Of a DNA stretch of 64,000 nt, positions 10,010 to 19,609 are shown in pieces (the first letter of the stretch is position 1; each line of letters begins with the position of its first letter). The DNA comes from Ferrovaceae bacterium (GTDB lineage Bacteria > Pseudomonadota > Gammaproteobacteria > Burkholderiales > Ferrovaceae): positions 62,001 to 126,000 of the forward strand of contig DAICZS010000001.1 in assembly GCA_027311025.1 (NCBI GenBank), given 5' to 3'. The notes beneath the pieces were generated by a model, which made no database searches, was not told where the DNA came from, and saw only the letters and a list, made by a program, of their open reading frames with translations. A program made the translations under genes and the position numbers.

Positions 10010-12643
10010 TCAGGCCCCTGCGGCAGGGGTTGTCTTCTTTTTGGCTGCCGGTTTTTTGGCAGCAGTCTTCTTCACGGTTGTTGTTGCGGCTTTCCTGGCG
10101 GGCGCTTTCTTTGCCGCGGGTTTTTTCGCAGCCGCTTTCTTGGGGGCAGCGTTCTTTTTGGGTGCGGCCTTCTTCTTGGGCGCGGGCTTGCCGCTCTTGG
10201 CGGCCTTCTCTGCCAGCAGGGCCAGGGCCTCATCCAGCGTCAATGTTTCCACCTCAACGCCGCTGGGTATCGTGGCATTGACCTTGCCGTGTTTGACGTA
10301 AGGTCCGTATCGTCCACTGTAAACTCCCACGGGTTGCTGGTCCTCTGGGTGGGGCCCCAGTTGCCGCAACGAGCCGCGTCCCGCACTCTTGGGTTCAGCC
10401 CAGATCTGCAAGGCGCGCTCCAGTGCGATATCGAATACGTTGTCGGATTTCGGAATGGAACGAAAGGCCCCGTCATGTTGAATGTAGGGGCCAAAGCGTC
10501 CAATGTTGACGGTGACTTTTTTGCCGGTATCCGGGTGGATTCCAAGCTCGCGCGGCAGTGACAGCAGCCGCAAGGCGATATCCAGGGTGACCTGGGTGGG
10601 CAACAGGTTTTTGGGCAGCGAGATGCGTTTGGGCTTTTTGCCTTCGGGAGCCGTGTCTCCCAGTTGCAGGTACGGTCCGTAGGGACCATTGAGCAGCAGG
10701 ATGGATTGGCTGCTTTCCGGGTCTGTCCCCACAACGACGGGCTCTGCCAAGCCGGTGGCGCCATCCAGGTTTCGGGTGAAATCGCATTCGGGAAAACCGC
10801 TGCACCCCACAAACTTGCCGCGTCTCCCCAGGCGAATGGACAGGGGTTTGCCGCACTTCGGACAGGCTTCATCCAGGGATTCCTGGGTGACATCTGCACG
10901 CGAAACGGAAGCCTTCTCTTCCACCTGGCTGGAAAACCCTTCCCAGAACTGGGCCAGAACCGGAATCCACTCCAGCTTGCCTTCAGAAATCAGGTCCAGC
11001 TGGTCTTCCAGACGCGCGGTGAAGTCGTAATCCACATAGCGTGAAAAATGTTCCGTCAGGAATTTATTGACCACAACACCCACATCGGTGGGCGTAAAGC
11101 GCTTTTTATCCAGCAGAACATATTCGCGGTGAACCAGCGTACTGATGATGCTGGCGTACGTGGAAGGCCGCCCGATGCCGTATTCCTCAAGGGCCTTGAC
11201 GAGGCTGGCCTCCGAGTAGCGGGGTGGGGGCTGGGTAAAGTGCTGTTCACCCCATAACTGGTCAACGGGTAACCCTTCTCCTTCCTCCAGCTGGGGCAGC
11301 CGGGCCTCGTCATCCGATTCTGCCGAAGGACCCTTTTCGGACACGTCATCCTCATCTTCCCGGTAGACCGCGATGAACCCGGGGAAAACCAGGGTTTGCC
11401 CATTGGCACGAAACAGGTTTTGCGCACCACCCACGCTGATATCCACCTTGACCGTGTCAAACTGTGCCTGGTTCATCTGGCTTGCCACAGTGCGTTTCCA
11501 GATCATTTCGTAAAGTCGAAACTGATCGGGGTTGAGGTGTCCCCGCAAATTGGCCGGGGTCCGCGCGATGGAAGTGGGGCGGATGGCCTCATGCGCTTCC
11601 TGGGCGTTTTTGGACTTGTTGGCATAGAGTACGGGCTTTGATGGCAAATACTCGCGATCAAAATTACTCTGGATATGTGAACGGATATCCTGCAGGGCCT
11701 CTTGCGACAGGCTGACCGAATCCGTACGCATGTAGGAGATCAGGCCTACGGCGCCGCCGCCGATATCGATCCCCTCATAAAGCTGTTGCGCCACCTTCAT
11801 GGTGCGATCAGTGGTAAACCCCAGTTTGCGCACAGCCTCCTGCTGCAAGGTGGATGTCGTAAACGGCGCGGCAGGGTGCCGCTGCTTGCGCTTCTTCTCC
11901 ACCTGGACGACTTTGGCAGGTTTGCCCTTGAGCGCAGTGAGAATTTCCGTCTGCCGTTCTTCTGTACCCACGCTCATCTGCTGAACTTTCGTGCCTTCAA
12001 ACTGGATCAGGCGTGCTGTAAAGGGTTGTCCGTCCTTATGGCTATCCAGGTGAAGTGACCAGTACTCTTCGCTTTTAAAGGCGGCGATCTGGTTTTCGCG
12101 TTCCACGATGAGACGCAAGGCCGGGCTTTGTACGCGTCCAGCCGATAGTCCGCGGCGAATTTTCTTCCACAACAGGGGCGAGAGGTTGAAGCCCACCAGA
12201 TAATCCAGTGCGCGTCGCGCCTGCTGGGCATTGACGAGCGGCATGGAAATTTCGCGCGGATGGGCTACGGCCTCCTGAACGGCGTTCTGTGTGATTTCGT
12301 AAAACGTGACGCGCTGCAACGACTTGTTCTTCAGCAGCTTTTTGGACTTTAAAATCTCGGCCAGGTGCCAGGCAATGGCTTCGCCTTCGCGGTCCGGATC
12401 GGTTGCCAGATAGATGTGATCAGCGGCCTTGACGGCGCGGGTGATGGCATCAACGTGCTTTTCGTTGCGCTCCACCAACTGATATTTCATGGCGAAATGA
12501 TCGTCAGGGTCCACCGCGCCTGATTTGGGTACCAAATCGCGCACATGGCCGTAGGAAGCCAGGATTTCAAATCCCGGGCCGAGATACTTTTTTAGAGTCT
12601 TCGCCTTGGAAGGCGATTCGACGATGAGCAGGTTTTTGGACAC
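10010..12643 (-). CDS. topA: DNA topoisomerase I
   Basis: Type IA topoisomerase that relaxes negative supercoils, balancing gyrase. The 877-residue protein starts with the TOPRIM domain (LLIVESPSKAKTLKKYLG, later ATDPDREGEAIAWHL), contains the active-site segment ISYMRTDSVSLS whose Tyr is the nucleophile, and AGRVQSPALRLIVERE. One four-Cys zinc ribbon follows (CPKCG ... GCSGFPEC), then repeated C-terminal units GPYGPYLQLGD, GRFGPYIQHDG and GRYGPYVKHGK. It ends in a tail of about 50 residues of almost only Lys, Ala and Pro, likely a flexible DNA-binding extension. smg lies 14 bases upstream. Confidence 0.97.
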   Translation of the reverse strand: MSKNLLIVESPSKAKTLKKYLGPGFEILASYGHVRDLVPKSGAVDPDDHFAMKYQLVERNEKHVDAITRAVKAADHIYLATDPDREGEAIAWHLAEILKSKKLLKNKSLQRVTFYEITQNAVQEAVAHPREISMPLVNAQQARRALDYLVGFNLSPLLWKKIRRGLSAGRVQSPALRLIVERENQIAAFKSEEYWSLHLDSHKDGQPFTARLIQFEGTKVQQMSVGTEERQTEILTALKGKPAKVVQVEKKRKQRHPAAPFTTSTLQQEAVRKLGFTTDRTMKVAQQLYEGIDIGGGAVGLISYMRTDSVSLSQEALQDIRSHIQSNFDREYLPSKPVLYANKSKNAQEAHEAIRPTSIARTPANLRGHLNPDQFRLYEMIWKRTVASQMNQAQFDTVKVDISVGGAQNLFRANGQTLVFPGFIAVYREDEDDVSEKGPSAESDDEARLPQLEEGEGLPVDQLWGEQHFTQPPPRYSEASLVKALEEYGIGRPSTYASIISTLVHREYVLLDKKRFTPTDVGVVVNKFLTEHFSRYVDYDFTARLEDQLDLISEGKLEWIPVLAQFWEGFSSQVEEKASVSRADVTQESLDEACPKCGKPLSIRLGRRGKFVGCSGFPECDFTRNLDGATGLAEPVVVGTDPESSQSILLLNGPYGPYLQLGDTAPEGKKPKRISLPKNLLPTQVTLDIALRLLSLPRELGIHPDTGKKVTVNIGRFGPYIQHDGAFRSIPKSDNVFDIALERALQIWAEPKSAGRGSLRQLGPHPEDQQPVGVYSGRYGPYVKHGKVNATIPSGVEVETLTLDEALALLAEKAAKSGKPAPKKKAAPKKNAAPKKAAAKKPAAKKAPARKAATTTVKKTAAKKPAAKKKTTPAAGA
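10015..10042 (+). terminator. Rho-independent terminator inside the topA 3' end
   Basis: CCCCTG (10015-10020), loop CGG and CAGGGG (10024-10029) form a perfect 6-bp GC-rich stem directly followed by TTGTCTTCTTTTT. It sits 10 bases after the GT2 stop and would end the gyrB/GT2 transcript. On the other strand the same bases encode the last residues of topoisomerase I, so the terminator is embedded in a convergent gene. Confidence 0.65.
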
Positions 12644-12657
12644 GAGAAGGTGAGCGG

Positions 12658-13113
12658 TTATTGCAACATCCAGTCTTGGTAGTGAATCAGTTCTTCAACC
12701 AGCAGCGCATCCATCGGGTGCCCCTGACGCCAAAGCACCATCAAGACGATCAGCTTCAGGCGCTCCAGGTCGACTTCGGGCTCATCCAGCGCCATGACTC
12801 CGGCAAGAATCCATTCCCGCTGGCGCGGCGCCAGAATCTGGTTATTCTCAAGAAAGGCCAGGAAGCCCCAGCCCTGTGAGCCAATGCGTTCGTATTCCGA
12901 CGGGTCGAGGCAGCGTTGTGATACCGAATGGGTGAGTGCGCCACCATGGTCGGGTTGACCGATTTGATCGATGTCGTCCAGCCAGGCCAGCGCCTCTTCA
13001 ACCTCGGTTTCTTCAAAACCTGCCGCAAACAGCCGGTTTTGCAGCACGGTGTGCGTGGGATAAATACCGCTGGCAAAAAAATTTTCGTAAACGAAAATAA
13101 GAATGTCGACCAT
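12658..13113 (-). CDS. smg: Smg family protein (DUF494)
   Basis: A 151-residue acidic protein of the Smg/DUF494 family, starting MVDILIFVYENFF and containing EVEEALAWLDDI and FLENNQILAPRQREWILAGVMALD. The biochemical role is not established; the family is nearly always found between dprA and topA, as here. A good ribosome site (AAGGGG) lies upstream of the ATG. dprA ends 45 bases upstream and topA starts 14 bases downstream, so the three genes are probably one transcript. Confidence 0.93.
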   Translation of the reverse strand: MVDILIFVYENFFASGIYPTHTVLQNRLFAAGFEETEVEEALAWLDDIDQIGQPDHGGALTHSVSQRCLDPSEYERIGSQGWGFLAFLENNQILAPRQREWILAGVMALDEPEVDLERLKLIVLMVLWRQGHPMDALLVEELIHYQDWMLQ

Positions 13114-13158
13114 GAGTACCGCCCCTTAGAATGATGAATCACTTCAGGCGGAGTGCGG

Positions 13159-14136
13159 TCAACGCCGCCCGAAATCCAGTCGCTGATAACGGCCGCCCGG
13201 CAATACTGCAATCTGGCCGAAGAGCTCAAGCGAGGTCAGCATGAGGGATACCTGTCCGGTCGTCAAGCCGGTACGGTGACAAATTTGGTCCAGGGACAGG
13301 GGACCCTGAATCAATTCATGGAGTACGGATTGCGAATTTTCAGGAAGTTCGGCAATCACGGCGGGTGGCTCTGGCGTGTCCGGCGCAAGGTCAGGTGTCT
13401 GGTAGCGCAGCTCCTCCAGGATGTCCCGGGCCGTTTCCACCAGTTTGGCGCCATCCCTGATCAGGCGATGGCAACCCTTTGAGAAGGGGGAGTGAATCGA
13501 CCCCGGAATGGCAAAGATTTCACGCCCTTCCTCCAGCCCAAGACGGGCGGTGATGATGGAACCACTGGTGAGGCTGGCCTCGACGACCAGGCAACCCATG
13601 GAGATTCCGGCAATGATCCGGTTGCGCTTGGGAAATTGCCATTTTTGGGCTGGCGTGCCCAATGCAAACTCGCTGATGATGGCGCCCTGGGCTGCAATAT
13701 CCTGCGCGAGGTTTTTGTTGCGGGCGGGATAGACGCGGTCGGCTCCGGTCCCGATCACGGCGATCGTGCTGCCCTTCCCTCTTAACGCTCCGCGATGTGC
13801 GGCGGCATCGATTCCCTCGGCAAGCCCGCTGACAATGGTGATCCCGGCATGGGAAAGCGCTTCGGCAAAGGCTTCGGCGTCGAGGCAGCCCTGTCGGGTG
13901 GCATTGCGACTGCCGACGATGGCCAGCATGGGGCGGGACAGCAAGGCAGGGTTTCCCTTCACGAACAGGTAATCCGGACGATCCGAGAGCTCCTTCAGTA
14001 ACGCGGGGTAGGCCTGCTCGTCGTGAAGCACGAAATGGTTTTCTGGATGCGCCAGCCAGTCCCTGGTCTCGGCAGCTTGTCCGGAAGTAAACCAGCGAAG
14101 CAAGGGGTCTGGGCCTGGGGGGGTGACAGCTTTCAA
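13159..14136 (-). CDS. dprA: DNA processing protein DprA
   Basis: DprA loads RecA on incoming single-stranded DNA during natural transformation. The Rossmann-like core is clear: [50 protein letters not shown] and [12 protein letters not shown]. The C-terminus has a winged-helix domain ([20 protein letters not shown]). The frame is open to a GTG at 14187, but a TTG at 14136 is preceded by GGAGAG with 5 bases between, so I favour it (325 residues). Either way the N-terminal SAM-like domain of about 50 residues seen in typical DprA is missing. The gene is divergent from def. Confidence 0.9.
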   Translation of the reverse strand: MKAVTPPGPDPLLRWFTSGQAAETRDWLAHPENHFVLHDEQAYPALLKELSDRPDYLFVKGNPALLSRPMLAIVGSRNATRQGCLDAEAFAEALSHAGITIVSGLAEGIDAAAHRGALRGKGSTIAVIGTGADRVYPARNKNLAQDIAAQGAIISEFALGTPAQKWQFPKRNRIIAGISMGCLVVEASLTSGSIITARLGLEEGREIFAIPGSIHSPFSKGCHRLIRDGAKLVETARDILEELRYQTPDLAPDTPEPPAVIAELPENSQSVLHELIQGPLSLDQICHRTGLTTGQVSLMLTSLELFGQIAVLPGGRYQRLDFGRR

Positions 14137-14159
14137 TGGGGCTCTCCGGTCAGGACCGC

Positions 14160-14165
14160 TATAAT
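14160..14165 (+). promoter_or_regulatory. Candidate -10 element upstream of def
   Basis: TATAAT lies 43 bases upstream of the def ATG. No good -35 hexamer is present at 16-18 bases, so the assignment rests on the perfect -10 alone. It would drive the long def-fmt-rsmB plus-strand run. Confidence 0.35.
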
Positions 14166-14208
14166 AGTATCCTTGAGGCAGGAACACTGTCGGAAACAGA
14201 CTTTAATT

Positions 14209-14712
14209 ATGGCGCTTCTCCCCATACTTCATTATCCAGACCCTCGTTTGCACACCCGCGCAACGGAAGTGACCGAGGTGGACGCACAAATCCGAAAGCT
14301 GGTGGACGACATGGCCGAAACCATGCGTGCCGCAGTGGGCATCGGCCTTGCCGCAACCCAGGTGGATGTGCATAAGCGTTTGATTGTTCTGGATGTATCT
14401 CAAGATCAGCAGCACCTGCAGGTCTTCATCAATCCGAAACTGGTTTCAAAGGACGGCATCCAGGAGCGCGAGGAAGGCTGCCTCTCGGTTCCCGGAATCT
14501 ATGACAGGGTCACGCGGGCGGAACGCATCGTCGTGGAAGCGCTTGATCGTGAAGGAAAGCCCTTCACGCTGGAGGCCGAAGGCTTGCTGGCCACCTGCAT
14601 CCAGCACGAAATGGACCATCTGGATGGCAAGGTTTTTGTAGAGTACCTGTCCCAACTCAAACAAAACCGGATTAAAACCAAGTTACGAAAACGAGCCCGG
14701 GAAACCTTGTAA
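14209..14712 (+). CDS. def: Peptide deformylase
   Basis: Removes the N-formyl group from nascent proteins using a bound metal, usually Fe2+. The 167-residue protein has all three motifs: [18 protein letters not shown] (metal-binding Cys) and QHEMDHLDG (two His ligands and the catalytic Glu). The frame is open further upstream, but homology starts at [14 protein letters not shown], so the ATG at 14209 is used. Its stop TAA overlaps the fmt ATG by one base (TAATG). It opens a run of tightly packed plus-strand genes. Confidence 0.97.
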   Translation: MALLPILHYPDPRLHTRATEVTEVDAQIRKLVDDMAETMRAAVGIGLAATQVDVHKRLIVLDVSQDQQHLQVFINPKLVSKDGIQEREEGCLSVPGIYDRVTRAERIVVEALDREGKPFTLEAEGLLATCIQHEMDHLDGKVFVEYLSQLKQNRIKTKLRKRARETL

Positions 14713-15644
14713 TGCGCATGGTCTTTGCAGGAACCCCGGAGTTTGCTGCGCGCAGTCTGGAGGCGTTGATTGCTGCAGGTCACGACGTGGTTGCGGTCCT
14801 CACCCAGCCCGACCGCCCAGGCGGTCGGGGGTTCAAGGTCCTTCCCAGTCCGGTCAAGCGCGTGGCTTTGGCGGCCCATGTGCCTGTGTACCAGCCAGAA
14901 ACCCTGAAATCTGCTGAAGCGCTGGCACTGATCCAGGGTTTTGCCGCGGAAGTCATGGTGGTCTCGGCGTATGGCCAGTTGCTGCCCGGAGAGATTTTGC
15001 GCGCAACCCCTCGTGGCGCCATCAACATTCACGCCTCCCTGTTGCCGCGCTGGCGCGGTGCAGCACCCATTCAACGCGCACTCCAGGCGGGTGACGCGGT
15101 AACCGGCATCAGCATCATGCAGATGGACCCGGGGCTGGACACTGGCCCCGTTTTGCTGGAACGGCCCTGTCCCATCCTGGCCCTGGACACGTGTCACACC
15201 CTTCACGACCGATTGGCCGATCTGGGCGCGCGAACCATCATCGAGGCGCTTGAGGGCATACGGTCAGGCCAGTTGAAACCGGTGCCCCAGCCGGCTACAG
15301 GGGTGACCTACGCACATAAAATCACGAAGGCAGAAGCATTGCTGGATTGGACAAAAACTGCTGAACAGCTGGCGCGGGACGTGCGTGCGTTCAACCCGTC
15401 GCCGGTATCCAGAACGTTTCTGCATGGCGAATTGATCAAGGTTTGGCAGGCCCGGGCAGTGCCGGAACTGCCAGGTGCCGCACCGGGAACGGTGCTGGTT
15501 GCGAATGATGACGGCGTTGACGTGGCGTGCGGCGAGGGGCGGCTGGCGTTGCACATGTTGCAACGCGCGGGGGGAAAACCCATGACTGCAGGTGAATTTA
15601 TCAAAGGCTTTCCAGTGATGCTGGGCGAGCAAATGGGGGTTTGA
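14712..15644 (+). CDS. fmt: Methionyl-tRNA formyltransferase
   Basis: Transfers a formyl group from 10-formyl-tetrahydrofolate to initiator Met-tRNA. The 310-residue protein begins [19 protein letters not shown], contains the catalytic signature NIHASLLPRWRGAAPIQRAL with its Asn and His, then DTGPVL, and has the C-terminal oligonucleotide-binding-like domain (VRAFNPSPVSRT). It overlaps def at one end and rsmB at the other (TGATG), consistent with translational coupling. Confidence 0.97.
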   Translation: MRMVFAGTPEFAARSLEALIAAGHDVVAVLTQPDRPGGRGFKVLPSPVKRVALAAHVPVYQPETLKSAEALALIQGFAAEVMVVSAYGQLLPGEILRATPRGAINIHASLLPRWRGAAPIQRALQAGDAVTGISIMQMDPGLDTGPVLLERPCPILALDTCHTLHDRLADLGARTIIEALEGIRSGQLKPVPQPATGVTYAHKITKAEALLDWTKTAEQLARDVRAFNPSPVSRTFLHGELIKVWQARAVPELPGAAPGTVLVANDDGVDVACGEGRLALHMLQRAGGKPMTAGEFIKGFPVMLGEQMGV

Positions 15645-16921
15645 TGCTCGAAATTCAGCGATTGGCCACATTGGCCCTGACCCAGGTATTGGGTGGGAAA
15701 AACCTGGATCACGCCCTGACCGATGCGCGCGGCCAGGCAAAAGGCCAGTTGACCGACCACCAACGCGCGTCATTGCAGGACGTGGGGTATGGTGTTTTGC
15801 GGCATCGCACGGAAATCGAGCGGGTGCTGCAACAGCTCTTTGCCAAAAAGAAGCCGGAACCGCCGCTGGATGCCTTGTTGATGGTGGCCACCTACCAGTT
15901 GCTTCATACGCGTGTGGCACACCACGCGGTTGTAAGCCACGCCGTGGAGGTTGCAGGCCTGTTGGGAGCAACCAGTGCCAAGGGTTTTGTGAATGGGGTC
16001 CTGCGTAACCTGCTGCGTCAGCGCGACGAATTTTTAAATGTGGCGCACGAAACGCCAGAAGGACGGTTTAGCCATCCCGCATGGTGGATCGACAAGGTCA
16101 GCGCACAATATCCCGAGCGCTGGGAGGCGCTGCTTGGCGAAGCGCAGGCGCACCCACCCATGACATTGCGGGTCAATCGCCGCAACAGCAGTCGCGACCA
16201 GTATCAGGCGCGTCTCAAGCTTGCCGGCATCGAGTCCGTGCCAGTGGGGCTCGAGGGGTTGATCCTTGCTGAGCCGGTCAACGTCAAGCAGCTGCCGGGC
16301 TTTGACCAGGGCGATGTTTCAGTGCAGGATGCTTCGGCGCAATACGCTGCGGAGCTGCTGGCGCTGCATCCCCGGCAACGGGTTCTGGATGCCTGTGCGG
16401 CGCCGGGGGGCAAGACCGGCCATATTCTGGAACGCGGCAACGCCCTGGAATTGCTGGCCCTGGACAAGGATGCCGGACGAATCAAGAAAGTGGAGGCCAA
16501 TTTGCGCCGCCTGAACCTTGAAGCGCAATGCCTTGCTGCCGATGCCGGCGACCTCAAGTCCTGGTGGGATGGGCGCCCTTTTGATCGCGTGTTGCTGGAC
16601 GCGCCTTGCAGCGGTTCGGGCGTGGTCAGAAGGCACCCTGACATCAAATGGCTGCGTCGGGCCGAGGACATTCCGGCGCTGGTGGCAACCCAGGAGCGTT
16701 TGCTGGAAACCTTGTGGCAGGTGGTGCGTCGCGGTGGAAAACTGGTTTATGCCACCTGTTCCATTTTTCGGGAGGAAAATCAGGGGCAGGTGGAAACCTT
16801 CCTGGCAAAACATCCTGAAGCACGACCCCAGTGGATTGATGACCCTTTATTTCATGAAGGACAGATTTACCCTGATCAGGCACATGATGGGTTTTTCTAT
16901 GCCATATTTCAAAAAGCTTAG
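15644..16921 (+). CDS. rsmB: 16S rRNA (cytosine-967-C5) methyltransferase RsmB
   Basis: Methylates C967 of 16S rRNA using S-adenosylmethionine. The 425-residue protein has an N-terminal NusB-like RNA-binding domain (to about 145), the SAM-binding motif DACAAPGGKTGHIL, the catalytic Cys in DAPCSGSGVVRRHPD, and a second Cys in VYATCSIFREEN. The ATG at 15644 overlaps the fmt stop; a TTG just before it is less likely. Its 3' end overlaps the next gene by 23 bases. Confidence 0.96.
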   Translation: MLEIQRLATLALTQVLGGKNLDHALTDARGQAKGQLTDHQRASLQDVGYGVLRHRTEIERVLQQLFAKKKPEPPLDALLMVATYQLLHTRVAHHAVVSHAVEVAGLLGATSAKGFVNGVLRNLLRQRDEFLNVAHETPEGRFSHPAWWIDKVSAQYPERWEALLGEAQAHPPMTLRVNRRNSSRDQYQARLKLAGIESVPVGLEGLILAEPVNVKQLPGFDQGDVSVQDASAQYAAELLALHPRQRVLDACAAPGGKTGHILERGNALELLALDKDAGRIKKVEANLRRLNLEAQCLAADAGDLKSWWDGRPFDRVLLDAPCSGSGVVRRHPDIKWLRRAEDIPALVATQERLLETLWQVVRRGGKLVYATCSIFREENQGQVETFLAKHPEARPQWIDDPLFHEGQIYPDQAHDGFFYAIFQKA

Positions 16922-17456
16922 CCTGCTGGTGCTGCTAGGCGTCCTGTTCCTTGGCATGGCCACGGTACGCGCCGAGGGCATTTCCGTTCGTCATGCCGAA
17001 GTGGTTGCCACGGAGGATGGCTATTTCCTGAATGCGGATTTTGATCTGGAACTCACTCCAGCTCTGGAAGAGGCACTCAACCGCGGCGTTTCCCTGACGT
17101 TTACCGTTTCCATGGAAATTATCGAGCCTCGCTGGTACTGGTTCAACAAGGATATCGTCAACCTACGCCAGGAGCGGCGACTGAGCTTCAATCCCCTGAT
17201 GCGGGTTTACCGCTTTTCCATCGGATCCCTCTATCTGAGCTTCAATACCCTCAGGGATGCATTACAAGCCCTGTCGCGATTGAATGGCGTTCGCATTGCC
17301 GATTTGGGGAGCATGAACAAAGGGGGGCACTACGAAGCGCGCACGCAAATGCGATTGGACGTTTCGCAGTTGCCCAAGCCTTTTCAGGTGGATGCCTTGT
17401 CATCCAATGACTGGAACCTGGCATCAAAACCCTTGAGCTGGACGGTTTCCCCATGA
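16899..17456 (+). CDS. DUF4390 exported protein
   Basis: A 185-residue protein of the DUF4390 family, function unknown. It starts with a signal-peptide-like stretch (FKKLSLLVLLGVLFLGMATV) ending near Ala-Glu, then a beta-rich domain with DGYFLNADFDLELTPALEEA and PRWYWFNKDIVNL, typical of the family. The start ATG at 16899 lies inside rsmB; another ATG at 16884 is possible. It is placed between rsmB and ntrY, the usual neighbourhood for this family in betaproteobacteria, and overlaps ntrY by an ATGA. It may feed an envelope signal to NtrY, but that is speculation. Confidence 0.85.
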   Translation: MPYFKKLSLLVLLGVLFLGMATVRAEGISVRHAEVVATEDGYFLNADFDLELTPALEEALNRGVSLTFTVSMEIIEPRWYWFNKDIVNLRQERRLSFNPLMRVYRFSIGSLYLSFNTLRDALQALSRLNGVRIADLGSMNKGGHYEARTQMRLDVSQLPKPFQVDALSSNDWNLASKPLSWTVSP

Positions 17457-19609
17457 AATGGGCTTCCGTATTCTCGTTCCATCGCATGAAATGGGTCATT
17501 GCCCTGGTGGTGCTGGCGGGGGGGGCCTTGCTCTATCTGCTCTCCGCGGCAACCGCAAACACGTCCCTGTTTTCGCAACATTATCCGCGTTTACTGGGCC
17601 TCGGGGCTGGCGTGGCCCTGGCGCTGCTGGGTTTGATTTCTTACCAGTTATGGACCCTCTACGGAAAATTGCGCGACCGGGTTTTTGGTTCCAAGCTAAC
17701 ACTCAAGCTGGTGGTGGTTTTTGCCCTCATGGCCGTGCTGCCCGGAACCCTGGTCTATGGCGTGTCCGTCAGGTTTCTGTCCAACAGCATTGAGTCCTGG
17801 TTTGACGTCAACGTGGACAATGCGCTGACCGCCGGGCTGGATCTGGGGCGAACCACTTTTGACAGCCTGCTCAATGACCTGGCCCATAAGGGCGAAGCCA
17901 TGTCGGCGGCGCTGGCGGACGCTTCAGCTCTGGAAGAGACGACGCTGCTCTACCACCTGCGTGAACAGTTTGGCGTACAGGAGGCCACCCTGTTTTCCAA
18001 GTCAGGAACGGTTCTGGCATTTTCCAGCGGGCTCAACGATGCATCCATGCCGGATGCCCTGCCCATCAATGCCTCCATCAGTCACCAGATTCGTTCACAA
18101 CGCGCGTACAAGATGGTCGAAACCATTCCCGGGAAAGGGCTTTATTTGCGCGTGGTCGTTCCGGTCAATCGTTTGACCTATTCCGAAGACTTGCGTGCCC
18201 TGCAATTGATGCAGCCTGTGTCGAGGGAGCTTGCTGCCGATGCGGACAGCGTCGAGGCGGCTTACCGTGGGTATCAGGAGCTCTTGCTGGCACGCACGGG
18301 ATTGAAACGCATCTACGGGCTAAACTTGACGCTGGCCCTGTTGTTGACGTTGCTGACGGCCATTGCCCTGGCATTTGTGATTTCGGAGCGGTTAGGTGCC
18401 CCCCTGGGGGCGCTGGCTGAAAGCACCAAGGCCATTGGCGCGGGGGACTATACCAAGATGACGCCGGTGATCAGTGACGACGAGCTCGGCACGCTGACCC
18501 GTTCCTTCAATACCATGACGCAGCAATTGCATGAGGCCGCGGCCGACCGCCTACGCGACCAGGAGCGGCTGACTGCAGCCAAGGCCTATCAGGAAAGCAT
18601 TCTGTCCAATCTGTCCACGGGGGTGATCGTTTTTGATGCCCAGTTTCAGCTCAAAAGCGCCAATCTCAGTGCCAACCAGCTATTGGGCGTTGATCGGGCA
18701 CGCGGCGTATCGCTGGAAAACTGGGGCGTGTCGGTTCCAGAGCTGCAGCCCATCGCCCAGTATTTGGCGGAACAGTTTCATGCCGCACAGGATGTGGCCT
18801 GGGAGGGAAACGCGGACTGGATGGATGGCACGGACAAGCGCAAGTTTCATTTTCGCGGAACGCGACTTCCGGGCGAACGCGGTGGAGATTACGTCCTGGT
18901 GTTCGATGACATTACCCAAATGGTTCAGGCGCAGCGCGATGCGGCCTGGGGCGAAGTAGCGCGACGGCTGGCCCATGAAATCAAGAACCCCTTGACGCCG
19001 ATCCAGCTTGCGGCCGAACGCATGCGACTGAAGCTCAGGGAAAAACTCCCCCTTGCAGAGTCGGACATTCTGGAGCGCTCCACTGCAACCATCATCAATC
19101 AGGTGGATGCACTGAAAAACATGGTCAACGATTTCAGTGAATACGCGCGTTCTTCCAAACTGGCTACGCGCAGCCTCGATCTGAACAAGTTGATCCAGGA
19201 AGTGCTGGTTTTATACGAATCGATGGGAGAGAAAATCGAACTCAAGCTGGCAGCAGCACTGCCGCTGGTTGATGGCGACGCCACTCGCCTGCGCCAGGTG
19301 ATCCACAACCTCATACAGAACGCCCTGGACGCGTTGCAGGGTCAGGCTGATCCTCGCGTGACCGTAGCGACCGAAGTGCAGGGGAGCTGGATCAAACTGT
19401 CCATTTTTGACAATGGTCACGGATTTTCTGAAGCGTTGCTGGGTAGAATTTTTGAACCCTATGTCACCACCAAGAGCAAGGGAACGGGACTGGGTTTGCC
19501 CATCGTCAAGAAGATTGTTGAAGAGCACCATGGCAAAATCCAGGTGTCCAACCTGGAGCAGGGGGGCGCCATCATCAGCATCCTGCTCCCGTTACCGGAG
19601 AATACTTAA
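17453..19609 (+). CDS. ntrY: NtrY-like sensor histidine kinase
   Basis: A 718-residue membrane sensor kinase. Hydrophobic helices lie near residues 9-30, 44-68, 82-106 and 288-312. The segment between the last two is a probable periplasmic sensor of about 180 residues. A HAMP domain follows (GAPLGALAESTKAIGAGDY), then a PAS-like domain, the phospho-acceptor box RRLAHEIKNPLTPIQLA with intact His, the N box VIHNLIQNALDAL, and ATP-binding motifs DNGHGF and KGTGLGLPIVKKI. All catalytic residues look intact. It overlaps its partner regulator by one base (TAATG). NtrYX systems respond to nitrogen or redox state in other proteobacteria; the stimulus here is unknown. Confidence 0.93.
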   Translation: MKWASVFSFHRMKWVIALVVLAGGALLYLLSAATANTSLFSQHYPRLLGLGAGVALALLGLISYQLWTLYGKLRDRVFGSKLTLKLVVVFALMAVLPGTLVYGVSVRFLSNSIESWFDVNVDNALTAGLDLGRTTFDSLLNDLAHKGEAMSAALADASALEETTLLYHLREQFGVQEATLFSKSGTVLAFSSGLNDASMPDALPINASISHQIRSQRAYKMVETIPGKGLYLRVVVPVNRLTYSEDLRALQLMQPVSRELAADADSVEAAYRGYQELLLARTGLKRIYGLNLTLALLLTLLTAIALAFVISERLGAPLGALAESTKAIGAGDYTKMTPVISDDELGTLTRSFNTMTQQLHEAAADRLRDQERLTAAKAYQESILSNLSTGVIVFDAQFQLKSANLSANQLLGVDRARGVSLENWGVSVPELQPIAQYLAEQFHAAQDVAWEGNADWMDGTDKRKFHFRGTRLPGERGGDYVLVFDDITQMVQAQRDAAWGEVARRLAHEIKNPLTPIQLAAERMRLKLREKLPLAESDILERSTATIINQVDALKNMVNDFSEYARSSKLATRSLDLNKLIQEVLVLYESMGEKIELKLAAALPLVDGDATRLRQVIHNLIQNALDALQGQADPRVTVATEVQGSWIKLSIFDNGHGFSEALLGRIFEPYVTTKSKGTGLGLPIVKKIVEEHHGKIQVSNLEQGGAIISILLPLPENT

